NCBI RefSeq assembly: GCF_009208555.1
Contig: NZ_WFLI01000031.1
Coordinates: 1 to 64,000, forward strand
Length of the DNA stretch: 64,000 nt
Source of the DNA: Janthinobacterium violaceinigrum
GTDB taxonomy: Bacteria; Pseudomonadota; Gammaproteobacteria; Burkholderiales; Burkholderiaceae_D
Reading direction: 5' to 3'
Position numbers and translations under genes: made by a program. The notes under the pieces are model-generated. The model did not search any database. It was not told the DNA's origin and was given only the letters and a program-made list of their open reading frames with translations. Below, piece by piece: positions 33,921-43,000 of this stretch (positions are counted from its first letter, which is position 1; the number at the start of each line of letters is the position of its first letter).

Positions 33921-34107
33921 TCAGTGCAACTGCTTGTAAATCTCTTCGGCCAGCTGGGTCGACATCCCCTCCACCGACATCAGGTCTTCGACACTGGCAT
34001 CGACAACACCGCGCAAGCCACCAAAGCGCGACAGCAGCTTCTGGCGGCGCTTGGCGCCGCATTGTGCCCCCTCTCGATTTCTTCCAGGCGCGCGGTATGG
34101 CGCACCC
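33921..34107 (-). pseudogene. Diverged duplicate of the uvrC 3' end
   Basis: A stop codon (TGA at 33921-33923) is preceded by 137 bp that align with the true uvrC end at 34120-34256 with 13 differences (about 90% identity). The encoded C-terminal peptide (GAKRRQKLLSRFGGLRGVV... ending EEIYKQLH) is the same 45 residues as in uvrC apart from one Ile to Met change. Upstream of that, similarity continues weakly to about 34107 but an 8-base length difference breaks the frame. There is no start codon or remaining gene, so it is a gene remnant encoding the last helix-hairpin-helix region. It lies 10 bp beyond the intact uvrC stop. Confidence 0.9.
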
Positions 34108-34116
34108 GTTCGAGCA

Positions 34117-35997
34117 TTAATGCAACTGCTTGTAAATCTCTTCGGCCAGCTGCGTGGAAATCCCCTCCACCGACATCAGATCCTCGACGCTGGCGTCGAC
34201 CACGCCCCGCAAGCCGCCAAAGCGCGACAGCAGTTTCTGGCGGCGCTTGGCGCCGATGCCTTCGATTTCCTCCAGCCGCGACGTCTGGCGCGTCTTGGCG
34301 CGCTTGGCCCGCATGCCCGTAATGGCAAAGCGGTGCGCCTCGTCGCGGATTTGCGCGATCAGCATCAGCGCCGCCGATTCCTTGCCCAGCTCCTGCGCCG
34401 CGCGGCCATCGACGAACAGCAGGGTTTCCAGGCCCACCTTGCGCCCCTCCCCCTTGGCCACGCCGACAATCAAGCTGATATCGAGTCCCAGCTCGGCAAA
34501 CACCTGGCGCGCCATTTCGATCTGTCCCTTGCCGCCGTCGATCAAGACCACGTCGGGCATCACGCCGTCGCCATTCGCCACTTTTTCATAGCGGCGCATC
34601 AGGACCTGGCGCATGGCCGCGTAATCGTCGCCGGGCGTGATGTCGTTGATGTTGTAGCGCCGGTATTCGCCGTTCTGCATGGCGTGGTGGTGGAATACCA
34701 CGCACGACGCCTGCGTCGCCTCGCCCTGCGTGTGGCTGATGTCGAAGCATTCCACGCGCAGGCCGTCGAGGTCTTCCGTTTCCAGGCGCAGCGCTTCGGC
34801 CAGCGCACGCGTGCGCGACTGCTGCGAACCCTGCTCCGACAGCAGGCGCGCCAGCGAAATCTCGGCGCCCTTCTGCGCCATTTCCAGCCACTGGCGGCGC
34901 TGCCCCTGCGGCTGGAAGATCAGATTGATGCGGTGGCCGCACTGCTCCATCAGCGCCACCATCAGGGCTGGCTGGTCGAACTCGATATTCAGGATCAGGG
35001 TGCCGGGGATGAATTTTTCCGTGTAGTGCTGGGCCAGGAAGGCGGCCAGCACTTCCACCTCGATGGGTTCTTCGGCGATGGCCGCCGCATCGCTGAGCTG
35101 GCTGGGGAAGTAGGCGCGGTCGCCCAGGTGGCGCCCGCCGCGCACCATGGCCAGGTTGACGCAGGCGCGTCCGCCCTGCACCAGCACGGCGAGGATGTCC
35201 ACGTCCGCGTCGCCCGTCGTTTCCATGCTCTGCTGGTGCAGCACGCGCGACAGCGAAGCGATCTGATTGCGCACCACGACGGCCTGCTCGAATTTCAGCT
35301 CGGCGGCAAACGCGTGCATCTTCTTTTCCAGGTCCGCCAGCACTTCGCTCTGGCGCCCGCGCAGGAAGCGCGCCGCGTTTTCCACGTCGTTCTTGTAGTC
35401 TTCCTTGCTGATCAGGTCCACGCAGGGCGCGCTGCAGCGGCCGATCTGGTGCAGCAGGCACGGCCGCGTGCGGTTGGCGTACACGCTATCCTCGCAGGTG
35501 CGGATCAAAAACACCTTTTGCAGGATCTGCATCGATTCCTTGACGGCCCAGGAACTGGGAAACGGCCCGAAATACTGGTTTTTCTTGTCCACCGCACCCC
35601 GGTAATACACCATGCGCGGCGCATCGCCGTTCGTGATTTTCAGATACGGATACGACTTGTCGTCGCGGAACAGAATGTTGTAGCGGGGCTGCAGCGCCTT
35701 GATCAGGTTGTTTTCCAGGATCAGCGCTTCCGCCTCGCTGTGCGTGACGGTCGTTTCCAGGCGCGCGATGCGCTCGACCATCATGGCGATGCGGGGGCTG
35801 GCCAGGTTTTTCTGGAAGTAACTGGACACGCGCTTTTTCAGGTCGCGCGCCTTGCCGACGTAAAGCACCTTGTCGGCGGCGTCGAAATAGCGGTACACGC
35901 CGGGCAAATTCGGCAGCTTGGCGACGGTGGCCAGCACCTGCGCGCGCGGGTCGGGTTGCGTTTCCGCAGAATTAAGGTCGGATATTGCTTCAGTCAT
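34117..35997 (-). CDS. uvrC: UvrABC excision nuclease subunit C
   Basis: A 626-residue nucleotide-excision-repair nuclease that cuts both sides of the lesion. The N-terminal GIY-YIG domain is seen as LPNLPGVYRYFD...VLYVGKARDLKKRVSSYF. The UVR domain follows near residue 205, then the RNase H-like C-terminal nuclease (ECFDISHTQGEATQASCVVF, DGGKGQIEMAR) and tandem helix-hairpin-helix motifs at the end (IEGIGAKRRQKLLSRFGG, SVEGISTQLAEEIY). Length is normal. The 3' end is duplicated just downstream. A GGGGTCAGACCC repeat lies just upstream of the start. Confidence 0.96.
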   Translation of the reverse strand: MTEAISDLNSAETQPDPRAQVLATVAKLPNLPGVYRYFDAADKVLYVGKARDLKKRVSSYFQKNLASPRIAMMVERIARLETTVTHSEAEALILENNLIKALQPRYNILFRDDKSYPYLKITNGDAPRMVYYRGAVDKKNQYFGPFPSSWAVKESMQILQKVFLIRTCEDSVYANRTRPCLLHQIGRCSAPCVDLISKEDYKNDVENAARFLRGRQSEVLADLEKKMHAFAAELKFEQAVVVRNQIASLSRVLHQQSMETTGDADVDILAVLVQGGRACVNLAMVRGGRHLGDRAYFPSQLSDAAAIAEEPIEVEVLAAFLAQHYTEKFIPGTLILNIEFDQPALMVALMEQCGHRINLIFQPQGQRRQWLEMAQKGAEISLARLLSEQGSQQSRTRALAEALRLETEDLDGLRVECFDISHTQGEATQASCVVFHHHAMQNGEYRRYNINDITPGDDYAAMRQVLMRRYEKVANGDGVMPDVVLIDGGKGQIEMARQVFAELGLDISLIVGVAKGEGRKVGLETLLFVDGRAAQELGKESAALMLIAQIRDEAHRFAITGMRAKRAKTRQTSRLEEIEGIGAKRRQKLLSRFGGLRGVVDASVEDLMSVEGISTQLAEEIYKQLH

Positions 35998-36010
35998 TGC
36001 TGGCTCTTAA

Positions 36011-36057
36011 ATGGGGTCAGACCCGCCGGGGGAATACGTCCCAATGGGACGCATTCC
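36011..36057. repeat. Intergenic repeat, GGGGTCAGACCC family, copy B, with hairpin
   Basis: GGGGTCAGACCC at 36013-36024 is one arm of the dispersed repeat. It is followed by a hairpin with a 12-bp stem and one mismatch: GGAATACGTCCC (36031-36042) and GGGACGCATTCC (36046-36057), loop AAT. It lies in the acpS-uvrC gap. Confidence 0.68.
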
Positions 36058-36088
36058 GATCGAAAAGACTGCCCCCGGCATCTCATTG

Positions 36089-36484
36089 CTACTCCGCCTG
36101 CTCCACGATCACGAACGCGACCGCATACTCTTCTTCATCGCTGATCGTCACCTGCGCGCTCAGCCGGTGCTTTTCCATGAATTCGGCCAGCACGCCGCTG
36201 CAGACGATCATCGGCTTGCCGCTGGGGTGGTTCAGCATCTGCGCGGCGGGCCAGGTCATCGGCATGCGCAAGCCCAGGCCGATGGCCTTGGAAAACGCCT
36301 CTTTTGCCGCAAAGCGCGTGGCGAGGAAGCGCACGCCGCGCACGGCATTCTTGGCACTGCGGGCGCGGAATTTTTCCATCTCCTGCGGCCCCAGTATCTT
36401 TTGCGCGAAACGCTCGCCATGCCGGGCCAGCGCCGCCTCGATGCGGGGAATCTTGCAGATATCGGTACCGATGCCGTAGATCAT
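36089..36484 (-). CDS. acpS: Holo-[acyl-carrier-protein] synthase
   Basis: A 131-residue enzyme transferring 4'-phosphopantetheine from CoA to the Ser of acyl carrier protein (here the acpP product about 12 kb away). The N-terminal MIYGIGTDICKIPRIE carries the metal-binding Asp, and FLATRFAAKEAFSKAIG the Glu/Lys motif of the AcpS family. Length is typical. It follows pdxJ by 20 bp on the same strand at the end of the lepA-lepB-rnc-era-recO-pdxJ-acpS run. Confidence 0.96.
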   Translation of the reverse strand: MIYGIGTDICKIPRIEAALARHGERFAQKILGPQEMEKFRARSAKNAVRGVRFLATRFAAKEAFSKAIGLGLRMPMTWPAAQMLNHPSGKPMIVCSGVLAEFMEKHRLSAQVTISDEEEYAVAFVIVEQAE

Positions 36485-36504
36485 GCTGCCTCCTTCGCGC
36501 GCGT

Positions 36505-37266
36505 TTATGCCGTACGGGCCAGGCGCGTGGCCACCATGATGGCCTTCATTTCGCGCACGGCGTTTTCCCAGCCGACAAACACGGCATGCGCGACGATGGC
36601 GTGGCCAATGTTCAATTCGGTAATATCGGGAATGGCGGCAATCGCCTGTACATTGGTGTAATGCAAGCCGTGGCCCGCATTGACTTTCAAGCCGCGGCCC
36701 ACGCCGAACAGCACGCCCGCCTTGATGCGTTCCAGTTCGGCCAATTGCTCGGCACCTTGCGTATCGGCATAACGGCCCGTGTGCAGCTCGATCACGGGCG
36801 CGCCAAGCTCGGCCGCGGCGGCGATCTGCTGCTCGTCCGCATCGATGAACAGGCTCACGCGGATGCCCTCGCCTTGCAACTGCTGCACGGCCGCCTGCAC
36901 TTCCTTGAAGTAGCGCACCACGTCCAGGCCACCCTCGGTCGTCACTTCCGTGCGTTTTTCAGGCACCAGGCACACGTCCGCGGGGCGGATGCGGCAGGCG
37001 AAATCGATCATCTCGGCCGTCACGGCCGCTTCCAGGTTCATACGCGTGAGCAATTGCGGCGCGATGGCGATCACGTCCGCATCCTTGATGTGGCGGCGGT
37101 CTTCGCGCAAATGCAGGGTGATGGCGTCGGCACCCGCCTGTTCGGCCAGCAGGGCAGCGCGGATCGGGTCCGGGTACGCGGTGCCGCGCGCGTTGCGCAA
37201 GGTGGCCACGTGGTCGATATTGACGCCCAGGTCGATGACGGGGCCGGAAGGCTGCAAAAAGCTCAT
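36505..37266 (-). CDS. pdxJ: Pyridoxine 5'-phosphate synthase
   Basis: A 253-residue TIM-barrel enzyme joining 3-amino-2-oxopropyl phosphate (1-amino-acetone-3-phosphate) and deoxyxylulose 5-phosphate to pyridoxine phosphate. Family motifs: LGVNIDHVATLRNARGT at the start, DAITLHLREDRRHIKD, VCLVPEKRTEVTTEGGLDV, ELHTGRYAD and LKVNAGHGLHYTNV. The start MSFLQPSGPVIDLG at 37266 gives the usual length; a GTG at 37299 is possible. PLP made here is a cofactor of SelA among others. Confidence 0.95.
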   Translation of the reverse strand: MSFLQPSGPVIDLGVNIDHVATLRNARGTAYPDPIRAALLAEQAGADAITLHLREDRRHIKDADVIAIAPQLLTRMNLEAAVTAEMIDFACRIRPADVCLVPEKRTEVTTEGGLDVVRYFKEVQAAVQQLQGEGIRVSLFIDADEQQIAAAAELGAPVIELHTGRYADTQGAEQLAELERIKAGVLFGVGRGLKVNAGHGLHYTNVQAIAAIPDITELNIGHAIVAHAVFVGWENAVREMKAIMVATRLARTA

Positions 37267-37306
37267 AGTGATGGTATCCGTAAAGTGCCGCAGGGCCACA
37301 AGGCCG

Positions 37307-38152
37307 CTACAGCTGCATTAAATCGATCAGTATCTGGCGCGTATTCAAGGTGGCGCCGCCCAGTTGATGGGCCAGCAAAAAACGCATCAGCAGCTTGCTT
37401 TGCGCCTGCGTGGCCCCGTCAAGATAATCTTCGCGCTCCATGTCGAGCAGGGTCTTGCCCGTGATCCTGGGCCAGGCGTCGGCAGCGCGCGCCGGACGCG
37501 GTCCCCGTTCCGGGTCGACCACGTACACCTGCCCCGCATCGACGGCCTGGCGCGTGGCCGTGCAGCGCGTGAGGTCGGCCGCCACGCCCGTTTCCTTGAG
37601 CAGCGCGCGCTCGAACTTGCGCAGCACGATGGGCGGCGGCTCATTGTGCGCCAGTTGATTCAAGGTGGCAACGTAGTGGTCGAACAGGACGGGGTGCGGG
37701 TCGTCGCGCGCCAGCAGTTTCACCAGCAGTTCATTCAGGTAAAAGCCGCACAGCAGCGCCGTCTTTTCCAGCGGCAACATGCCGCCCACCCATTCCGCGC
37801 CCGTCAGGATGCGCAGTTCGGATTTCCCAGTCCAGCCCGCCTGCAGGGGCTGGAAGGTCTGCAGCACGCCGCGCAACTGCGAATGGGGCCGCTTGGCGCC
37901 CTTGGCGACGAGCGCGATGCGGCCGTATTCGCGTGTAAACACGTCGACGATGAGGCTGGTTTCTTTATGGGGATAGCTGTGCAGCACGAAGGCGGGCTGG
38001 CCCGTGATCTTGCCGTCGCGCGCGGGCGGACGGCTGCGCCGGGGCGCGGCAGGCGCGACAGAGGGGGCGGCCGGCGGCGCGATGGCCGCCGGTGCGGGAA
38101 CGACGATGGAGGCTGGCGCAGGATCGTGCAGCGCTGGCGTGGTGGTGCTCAT
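37307..38152 (-). CDS. recO: DNA repair protein RecO, N-terminally extended
   Basis: A 281-residue recombination mediator that loads RecA with RecR. The OB-fold begins at about residue 50 (GQPAFVLHSYPHKETSLIVDVFTREYGRIALVAKGAKR); the helical domain and KFERALLKETG follow. The first 47 residues are a low-complexity Ala/Pro-rich tail not found in E. coli RecO (242 aa); a start nearer the OB-fold is possible but no in-frame ATG is evident there. CTATRQA and a few cysteines replace the zinc site of some relatives. Confidence 0.92.
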   Translation of the reverse strand: MSTTTPALHDPAPASIVVPAPAAIAPPAAPSVAPAAPRRSRPPARDGKITGQPAFVLHSYPHKETSLIVDVFTREYGRIALVAKGAKRPHSQLRGVLQTFQPLQAGWTGKSELRILTGAEWVGGMLPLEKTALLCGFYLNELLVKLLARDDPHPVLFDHYVATLNQLAHNEPPPIVLRKFERALLKETGVAADLTRCTATRQAVDAGQVYVVDPERGPRPARAADAWPRITGKTLLDMEREDYLDGATQAQSKLLMRFLLAHQLGGATLNTRQILIDLMQL

Positions 38153-38180
38153 GCGTGTGGTGTCGCCCCCGGGTTGCGGA

Positions 38181-39083
38181 TTACTCGTAGCCGTAGGCGC
38201 GCAAGCCCGCCTCGTTGTCGGCCCAGCCCGATTTGACCTTGACCCAGATTTCCAGGTACACAGGACCGCCGAACAGCTTTTCCATGTCCAGGCGGGCCTG
38301 GGTGGAGACTTCCTTCAGGCGCGCGCCCTTGTTGCCGATAATCATGGATTTATGCGTATCGCGCTCGACCAGGATGGCGGCAAACACGCGGCGCAGATCG
38401 CCTTCCTGCTCGAATTTCTCGATCAGCACGGTGCTCGTGTACGGCAGTTCGTCACCGACAAAGCGGAACAGTTTTTCGCGCACGATTTCCGAGGCGAGGA
38501 ATTTCTCGCTGCGGTCCGTGATGTCGTCCGGCCCGAAGATGGGCTGGTTTTCCGGCAAGAAGCGCTTGATCTCGTTCTGCAAGCCTTCCAGCTGGAAGTG
38601 CAGCTTGGCCGAGACGGGCACGATGGCGGCGAAGTCGCGCATGGCGGCGATCTTTTGCGCGAACGGCAGCAAGACCGCCTTGTCCTTCACGCGGTCGGAC
38701 TTATTGATGACGAGGATGCACGGCACTTCCTTCGGCAGCAGGTCCATCACTTGCTGGTCGGCCGGGCCGAAGGTGCCCGCCTCGATCACGTACAGGATGA
38801 CGTCCGAGGAAATCAGGGTGTTGGTGACGGTCTTGTTCAGCGTCTTGTTCAGTGCGTTCGAGTGGCGCGTCTGGAAGCCAGGCGTGTCGACATAGATGAA
38901 CTGCGCGTCCGGCACCGTCTGGATGCCCGTGATGCGGTGGCGCGTCGTTTGCGCCTTGCGCGAAGTGATGCTGACCTTCGCGCCGATCAGCACGTTCATC
39001 AGGGTCGATTTGCCCACGTTGGGGCGGCCCACGATGGCGATATAGCCACAGCGGAAGTTGTCGGGCATTTTGGTGGTGGTCAT
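38181..39083 (-). CDS. era: GTPase Era
   Basis: A 300-residue GTPase required for 16S rRNA 3'-end maturation and 30S assembly. G1 is GRPNVGKST, G3 DTPG, G4 NKSD, and the C-terminal KH domain shows MIIGNKGARLKEVSTQARLDMEKLFG. The start is MTTTKMPDN at 39083, one base after the rnc stop, implying coupling. The end region LEIWVKVKSGWADNEAGLRAYGYE is typical of Era. Confidence 0.96.
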   Translation of the reverse strand: MTTTKMPDNFRCGYIAIVGRPNVGKSTLMNVLIGAKVSITSRKAQTTRHRITGIQTVPDAQFIYVDTPGFQTRHSNALNKTLNKTVTNTLISSDVILYVIEAGTFGPADQQVMDLLPKEVPCILVINKSDRVKDKAVLLPFAQKIAAMRDFAAIVPVSAKLHFQLEGLQNEIKRFLPENQPIFGPDDITDRSEKFLASEIVREKLFRFVGDELPYTSTVLIEKFEQEGDLRRVFAAILVERDTHKSMIIGNKGARLKEVSTQARLDMEKLFGGPVYLEIWVKVKSGWADNEAGLRAYGYE

Positions 39084-39084
39084 G

Positions 39085-39900
39085 CTAGTGTCGATTCTGT
39101 TTAGTGTGAGCGGCGATCGCCGGGGCAGCCGGGGCTTGCGCGTCGTCGCTCTGGATGGTGGCAATGCCGGCCAGCTTGAGCTGGGCGGCGCGCGGTTTGG
39201 GCTTGCGGCTGGCGGCAGGCGACTTCAACAGTGCCTGCTCGGCCACGTCCAGCGCCAGTTTGGCGGCGGCTTGCTCACCGGCGCGGCGGCTTCCGCCACG
39301 GCCGTAAACCTGGATGTTCAATTTCGGCACCAGGCATTCGATCTCGAATTCCTGGCTGTGGGCGGCGCCGTGGGTGGCCACCACGTTGTATTGTGGCAGC
39401 GAGATTTTCTTGCTTTGCAAAAACTCCTGCAGCAGGGTCTTGGCATCCTTGCCCAGGGTTTGCGGGTCGACCGAGTCGAGGATGGGAATGTAGAAGGCGC
39501 GGATCACCGTGCTGGCCGCATCGAAGCCCGTGTCGAGGAAAATCGCGCCCAGCAGGGCTTCCAGGGTATCGGCAAGGATGGACGGACGGCGGAAACCGCC
39601 CGACTTCAGTTCGCCTTCGCCCAGGCGCAGGAATTGCGACAATTCCAGCTTTTGCGCGATTTCATACAGCGACTGCTGCTTGACCAGGTTGGCGCGCAGG
39701 CGCGACAGGTCACCCTCGTCGATGGACTTGAAGCGTTCGTACAGGATGGAGGCGACCACGCAGTTGAGGATGGAGTCGCCCAGGAATTCCAGCCGCTCAT
39801 TATGCAAACTGCTGTGGCTACGATGCGTCAAGGCTTGCTGCAACAGGCCAGCATCCTGGAACGTATAGCCTAGACGGGTTTGCAATAGCTGAAGATTCAT
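39085..39900 (-). CDS. rnc: Ribonuclease III
   Basis: A 271-residue endonuclease for double-stranded RNA. The catalytic signature is NERLEFLGDSILN, and the second acidic site ETLEALLGAIFLDTGF. The double-stranded RNA-binding domain follows (DAKTLLQEFLQSKKISLPQYNV and the RRAGEQAAAKLALD helix). A C-terminal tail of about 45 residues beyond E. coli RNase III is Ala/Lys/Pro-rich. The gene lies between lepB and era; the DUF4845 gene often found between lepB and rnc in betaproteobacteria is not present (only 73 bp). Confidence 0.95.
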   Translation of the reverse strand: MNLQLLQTRLGYTFQDAGLLQQALTHRSHSSLHNERLEFLGDSILNCVVASILYERFKSIDEGDLSRLRANLVKQQSLYEIAQKLELSQFLRLGEGELKSGGFRRPSILADTLEALLGAIFLDTGFDAASTVIRAFYIPILDSVDPQTLGKDAKTLLQEFLQSKKISLPQYNVVATHGAAHSQEFEIECLVPKLNIQVYGRGGSRRAGEQAAAKLALDVAEQALLKSPAASRKPKPRAAQLKLAGIATIQSDDAQAPAAPAIAAHTKQNRH

Positions 39901-39973
39901 TGTTGTTTCTGTATCATCTGAGTAATTCGGCTGGCCGCCGCGCGGGGAATCGGCGCGGCAGCCATAGGGCGGC

Positions 39974-40891
39974 TTAGTGTATGCCGCCCACGCGTTTCGG
40001 ATTGCTGAAGTTCATCCACACCAGGAAAGCCTTGCCGACGATGTTCTCGTTCGGCACGAAACCCCAGTAGCGGCTGTCCGCGCTGTTGTCGCGGTTGTCG
40101 CCCATCATGAAGTAATTGCCTTCTGGCACCACACACGTGAAACCGTCTTCGTTGTAGTTGCACGCATCCTTGTGCGGGAAATCCTTCACTTCGCGCAAGT
40201 TCAACGTGGGAGCAGGCTCGTCGTTGAGGATGCGGTGGCTCACGCCCGTCAGGTTTTCTTCCAGCTGCTTGTGATAGATGGTGCTTTCGTCATCGAGGTA
40301 GTCGTCCAGCGGGGTGTACTGCACTTCCTTGCCATTCACCGTCAAGCGCTTGTTTTCATAGGTGATTTTATCACCGGGCACGCCGATCACGCGCTTGATA
40401 TAGTCTTGCGACATATCTTTCGGGTACTTGAACACCATCACGTCGCCACGCTGCGGATCGTTGACTTCAATGATGCGCTTGTTGACGATCGGCAAACGAA
40501 TGCCATAGGTGAACTTGTTGACCAGGATCAAATCGCCCACCAGCAAGGTCGGCACCATCGAGCTCGACGGGATCTTGAATGGCTCGTACAGGAACGAGCG
40601 CAGGCAGAACACGAGGGCGATGACGGGGAAGAAACTGCCCGAATACTCGACCCAGGTCGGCTGGCGCAACAGGGCCGCCTCGATGGTCGCGCGGCTGCCG
40701 CCCGCATCGGACTTGATGCCCTCGGCGGCCAGCTTGGACTGGCGCGCATCGAATTCGGCCAGGGCGCGGTCGGCCGCCTTGCGGCGCTGCTTGGACAGAT
40801 AGAACACATCCAGGCACCAGACCAGGCCCGTCAACACCATCAGCACGAACAGGATTAAAGCGAAATTTCCTAAAATCACTTGCAGGTTCAT
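39974..40891 (-). CDS. lepB: Signal peptidase I
   Basis: A 305-residue inner-membrane protease that removes signal peptides. Two N-terminal hydrophobic segments (ILGNFALILFVLMVLTGLVW and the region near 85-100) flank a cytoplasmic loop. The catalytic Ser111 lies in IPSSSMVPTLL, and the general-base Lys in DYIKRVIGVPGDKI. The GDNRDNSADSRYWGFVP box near the C-terminus is complete. It starts 3 bp after the lepA stop, the usual lepA-lepB pair. Confidence 0.96.
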   Translation of the reverse strand: MNLQVILGNFALILFVLMVLTGLVWCLDVFYLSKQRRKAADRALAEFDARQSKLAAEGIKSDAGGSRATIEAALLRQPTWVEYSGSFFPVIALVFCLRSFLYEPFKIPSSSMVPTLLVGDLILVNKFTYGIRLPIVNKRIIEVNDPQRGDVMVFKYPKDMSQDYIKRVIGVPGDKITYENKRLTVNGKEVQYTPLDDYLDDESTIYHKQLEENLTGVSHRILNDEPAPTLNLREVKDFPHKDACNYNEDGFTCVVPEGNYFMMGDNRDNSADSRYWGFVPNENIVGKAFLVWMNFSNPKRVGGIH

Positions 40892-40894
40892 GTA

Positions 40895-42685
40895 TTAACC
40901 ATCCACTTGTAAAATTGCCAGGAATGCTTCTTGCGGGATCTCCACGGAACCCACTTGCTTCATGCGTTTCTTACCCGCTTTTTGTTTTTCCAGCAATTTC
41001 TTCTTGCGGCTGATGTCGCCGCCATAGCACTTGGCCAGCACGTTCTTGCGCAAGGCTTTCACGTTCTCGCGCGAAATGATGTTGGCGCCGATCGTGGCCT
41101 GGATGGCCACGTCGAACATCTGGCGCGGGATCAGTTCACGCATCTTGGCAGCCACCTGGCGGCCACGGTACTGGCTGTTCGAACGGTGGACGATGATGGC
41201 CAGCGCATCGACTTTTTCGCTGTTGATCAGCATGTCGACCTTGACCACGTCGGCCGCGCGGTATTCCTTGAACTCGTAATCCATCGAGGCATAGCCGCGC
41301 GACGTCGATTTCAGGCGGTCGAAGAAGTCCAGCACGATCTCGGCCATCGGCATTTCGTACACCAGCTTGACCTGGCGGCCGTGGTAGCTCATGTCCATCT
41401 GGATACCGCGCTTGCCGATACACAGGGTGATCACGGAGCCCACGTATTCCTGCGGCATGTACAGATTGACCGTGACGATAGGCTCGCGCACTTCCTCGAT
41501 GCGCGACGGATCGGGCATCTTCGATGGATTGTCGACGTTGATCATGGTGCCGTCGCGCTGGATCACTTCGTACACCACGGTTGGCGCCGTCGTGATCAGG
41601 TCCATGTCGAATTCGCGCTCGAGGCGTTCCTGCACGATTTCCATGTGCAGCAAGCCCAGGAAGCCGCAGCGGAAGCCGAAGCCCAGCGCCTGCGACACTT
41701 CCGGCTCGTACATCAGCGCCGCGTCGTTCAGTTTCAGTTTTTCCAGCGAGTCGCGCAGCGCGTCGTACTGGTTCGCTTCCACGGGGAACAGGCCCGCAAA
41801 CACTTGCGGCTGCACTTCCTTGAAGCCAGGCAATGGCGCGGCGGCTGGACGGTTGGCCAGGGTGACCGTGTCGCCCACTTTCGCTGCCTTCAATTCCTTG
41901 ATGCCGGCGATGATGAAGCCCACCTGGCCTGCCGACAATTGCGGCAGCGATTGCGAACGGGGCGAGAACACGCCGATGTCTTCCACCAGCTGCACCGAAT
42001 CGGTGGCCATCAGGCGGATCTTGTCTTTCGGTTTCAGGGTACCGTTGACCACGCGCACCAGCATGACCACGCCCACATAGGCGTCATACCAGGAGTCGAC
42101 GATCAGCGCCTGCAGCGGCGCATCGGGGTCGCCCTTCGGCGGCGGTACCTTGACGATCAGTTGCTCGAGCACGTCCAGCACGCCAAAGCCCGTCTTGGCC
42201 GAGCAATGCACGGCGTCGGCCGCATCGATGCCGATCACGTCTTCGATCTCGGCGATGGCCGTCGGCGGGTCCGCATTCGGCAAGTCGATCTTGTTCAGGA
42301 CGGGCACCACTTCCACGCCCAGGTCCAGCGCCGTGTAGCAGTTGGCGACCGTTTGCGCTTCCACGCCTTGCGACGCGTCAACTACCAGCAGCGCGCCTTC
42401 GCAGGCGGACAGCGAGCGCGACACTTCATAGCTGAAGTCGACGTGGCCCGGTGTATCGATCAGGTTCAGGTTGTAGATCTGGCCGTCGCGCGCCTTGTAG
42501 TGCAGGGCCGCCGTTTGCGCCTTGATGGTGATGCCGCGCTCGCGCTCCAGATCCATCGAATCGAGCACCTGCGCCTCCATCTCGCGGTCGGACAAGCCGC
42601 CGCACAATTGAATGATGCGGTCAGCCAGGGTCGATTTACCGTGGTCAATATGGGCGATGATGGAGAAGTTGCGTATGTTATTCAT
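40895..42685 (-). CDS. lepA: Elongation factor 4 (back-translocating GTPase)
   Basis: A 596-residue translational GTPase. The G-domain has IAHIDHGKSTLADRIIQ, LDSMDLERERGITIKAQTA, DTPGHVDFSYEVSRSL and NKIDLPNADP. EF-G-like domains follow, then the LepA-specific C-terminal domain (AKCYGGDISRKKKLLEKQKAGKKRMK). It binds stalled ribosomes. First gene of the lepA-lepB-rnc-era-recO-pdxJ-acpS run; the stretch upstream holds a terminator for the genes before it. Confidence 0.97.
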   Translation of the reverse strand: MNNIRNFSIIAHIDHGKSTLADRIIQLCGGLSDREMEAQVLDSMDLERERGITIKAQTAALHYKARDGQIYNLNLIDTPGHVDFSYEVSRSLSACEGALLVVDASQGVEAQTVANCYTALDLGVEVVPVLNKIDLPNADPPTAIAEIEDVIGIDAADAVHCSAKTGFGVLDVLEQLIVKVPPPKGDPDAPLQALIVDSWYDAYVGVVMLVRVVNGTLKPKDKIRLMATDSVQLVEDIGVFSPRSQSLPQLSAGQVGFIIAGIKELKAAKVGDTVTLANRPAAAPLPGFKEVQPQVFAGLFPVEANQYDALRDSLEKLKLNDAALMYEPEVSQALGFGFRCGFLGLLHMEIVQERLEREFDMDLITTAPTVVYEVIQRDGTMINVDNPSKMPDPSRIEEVREPIVTVNLYMPQEYVGSVITLCIGKRGIQMDMSYHGRQVKLVYEMPMAEIVLDFFDRLKSTSRGYASMDYEFKEYRAADVVKVDMLINSEKVDALAIIVHRSNSQYRGRQVAAKMRELIPRQMFDVAIQATIGANIISRENVKALRKNVLAKCYGGDISRKKKLLEKQKAGKKRMKQVGSVEIPQEAFLAILQVDG

Positions 42686-43000
42686 TAACTAATATATGTG
42701 CGAGTGACAACACTGCTTTAACAGGAATCAAGGGGATCATGTCCGGGCCAAACAGGGCCAAAACGGGGCGCCCCACTCATGATGAAAAAAGCGCTCCGAG
42801 CAGGACATCTGCATGCCCAGGCGAGCGCTTTTGAAGCGACAGAAGCTGCTGCCTCGGACAGTAGCTTTTTCGACCTCCCCATTTTACCGGATTTCAGAGC
42901 GGAAAGCCCGTCTTATGAGGGTGGCACGGGGGCAAGGCGACATTTTCAGCTGTTTTCAGCACCAGAATGGTGCAATGCAGTGTCAATATTGGCATTTAAG
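42686..43000. other. Gene-free stretch upstream of lepA
   Basis: 315 bp without a supportable gene. It holds the terminator at 42785-42832 and, between that and lepA, the likely lepA promoter. The rest (42840-43000) shows nothing I recognise. Confidence 0.6.
42785..42832 (-). terminator. Terminator downstream of the glutaredoxin-like gene
   Basis: A 10-bp outer stem AAAAGCGCTC / GAGCGCTTTT (42787-42796 with 42823-42832) with a structured 26-base interior containing an inner GC-rich pairing. Read on the minus strand the stem is followed by TTTTTT. It separates the degQ/glutaredoxin unit from lepA. Confidence 0.75.

Noticed and set aside
39897..40163. Small minus-strand frame overlapping lepB
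   Set aside because: It lies in another frame of the lepB 3' end and its product has no similarity to known small proteins.
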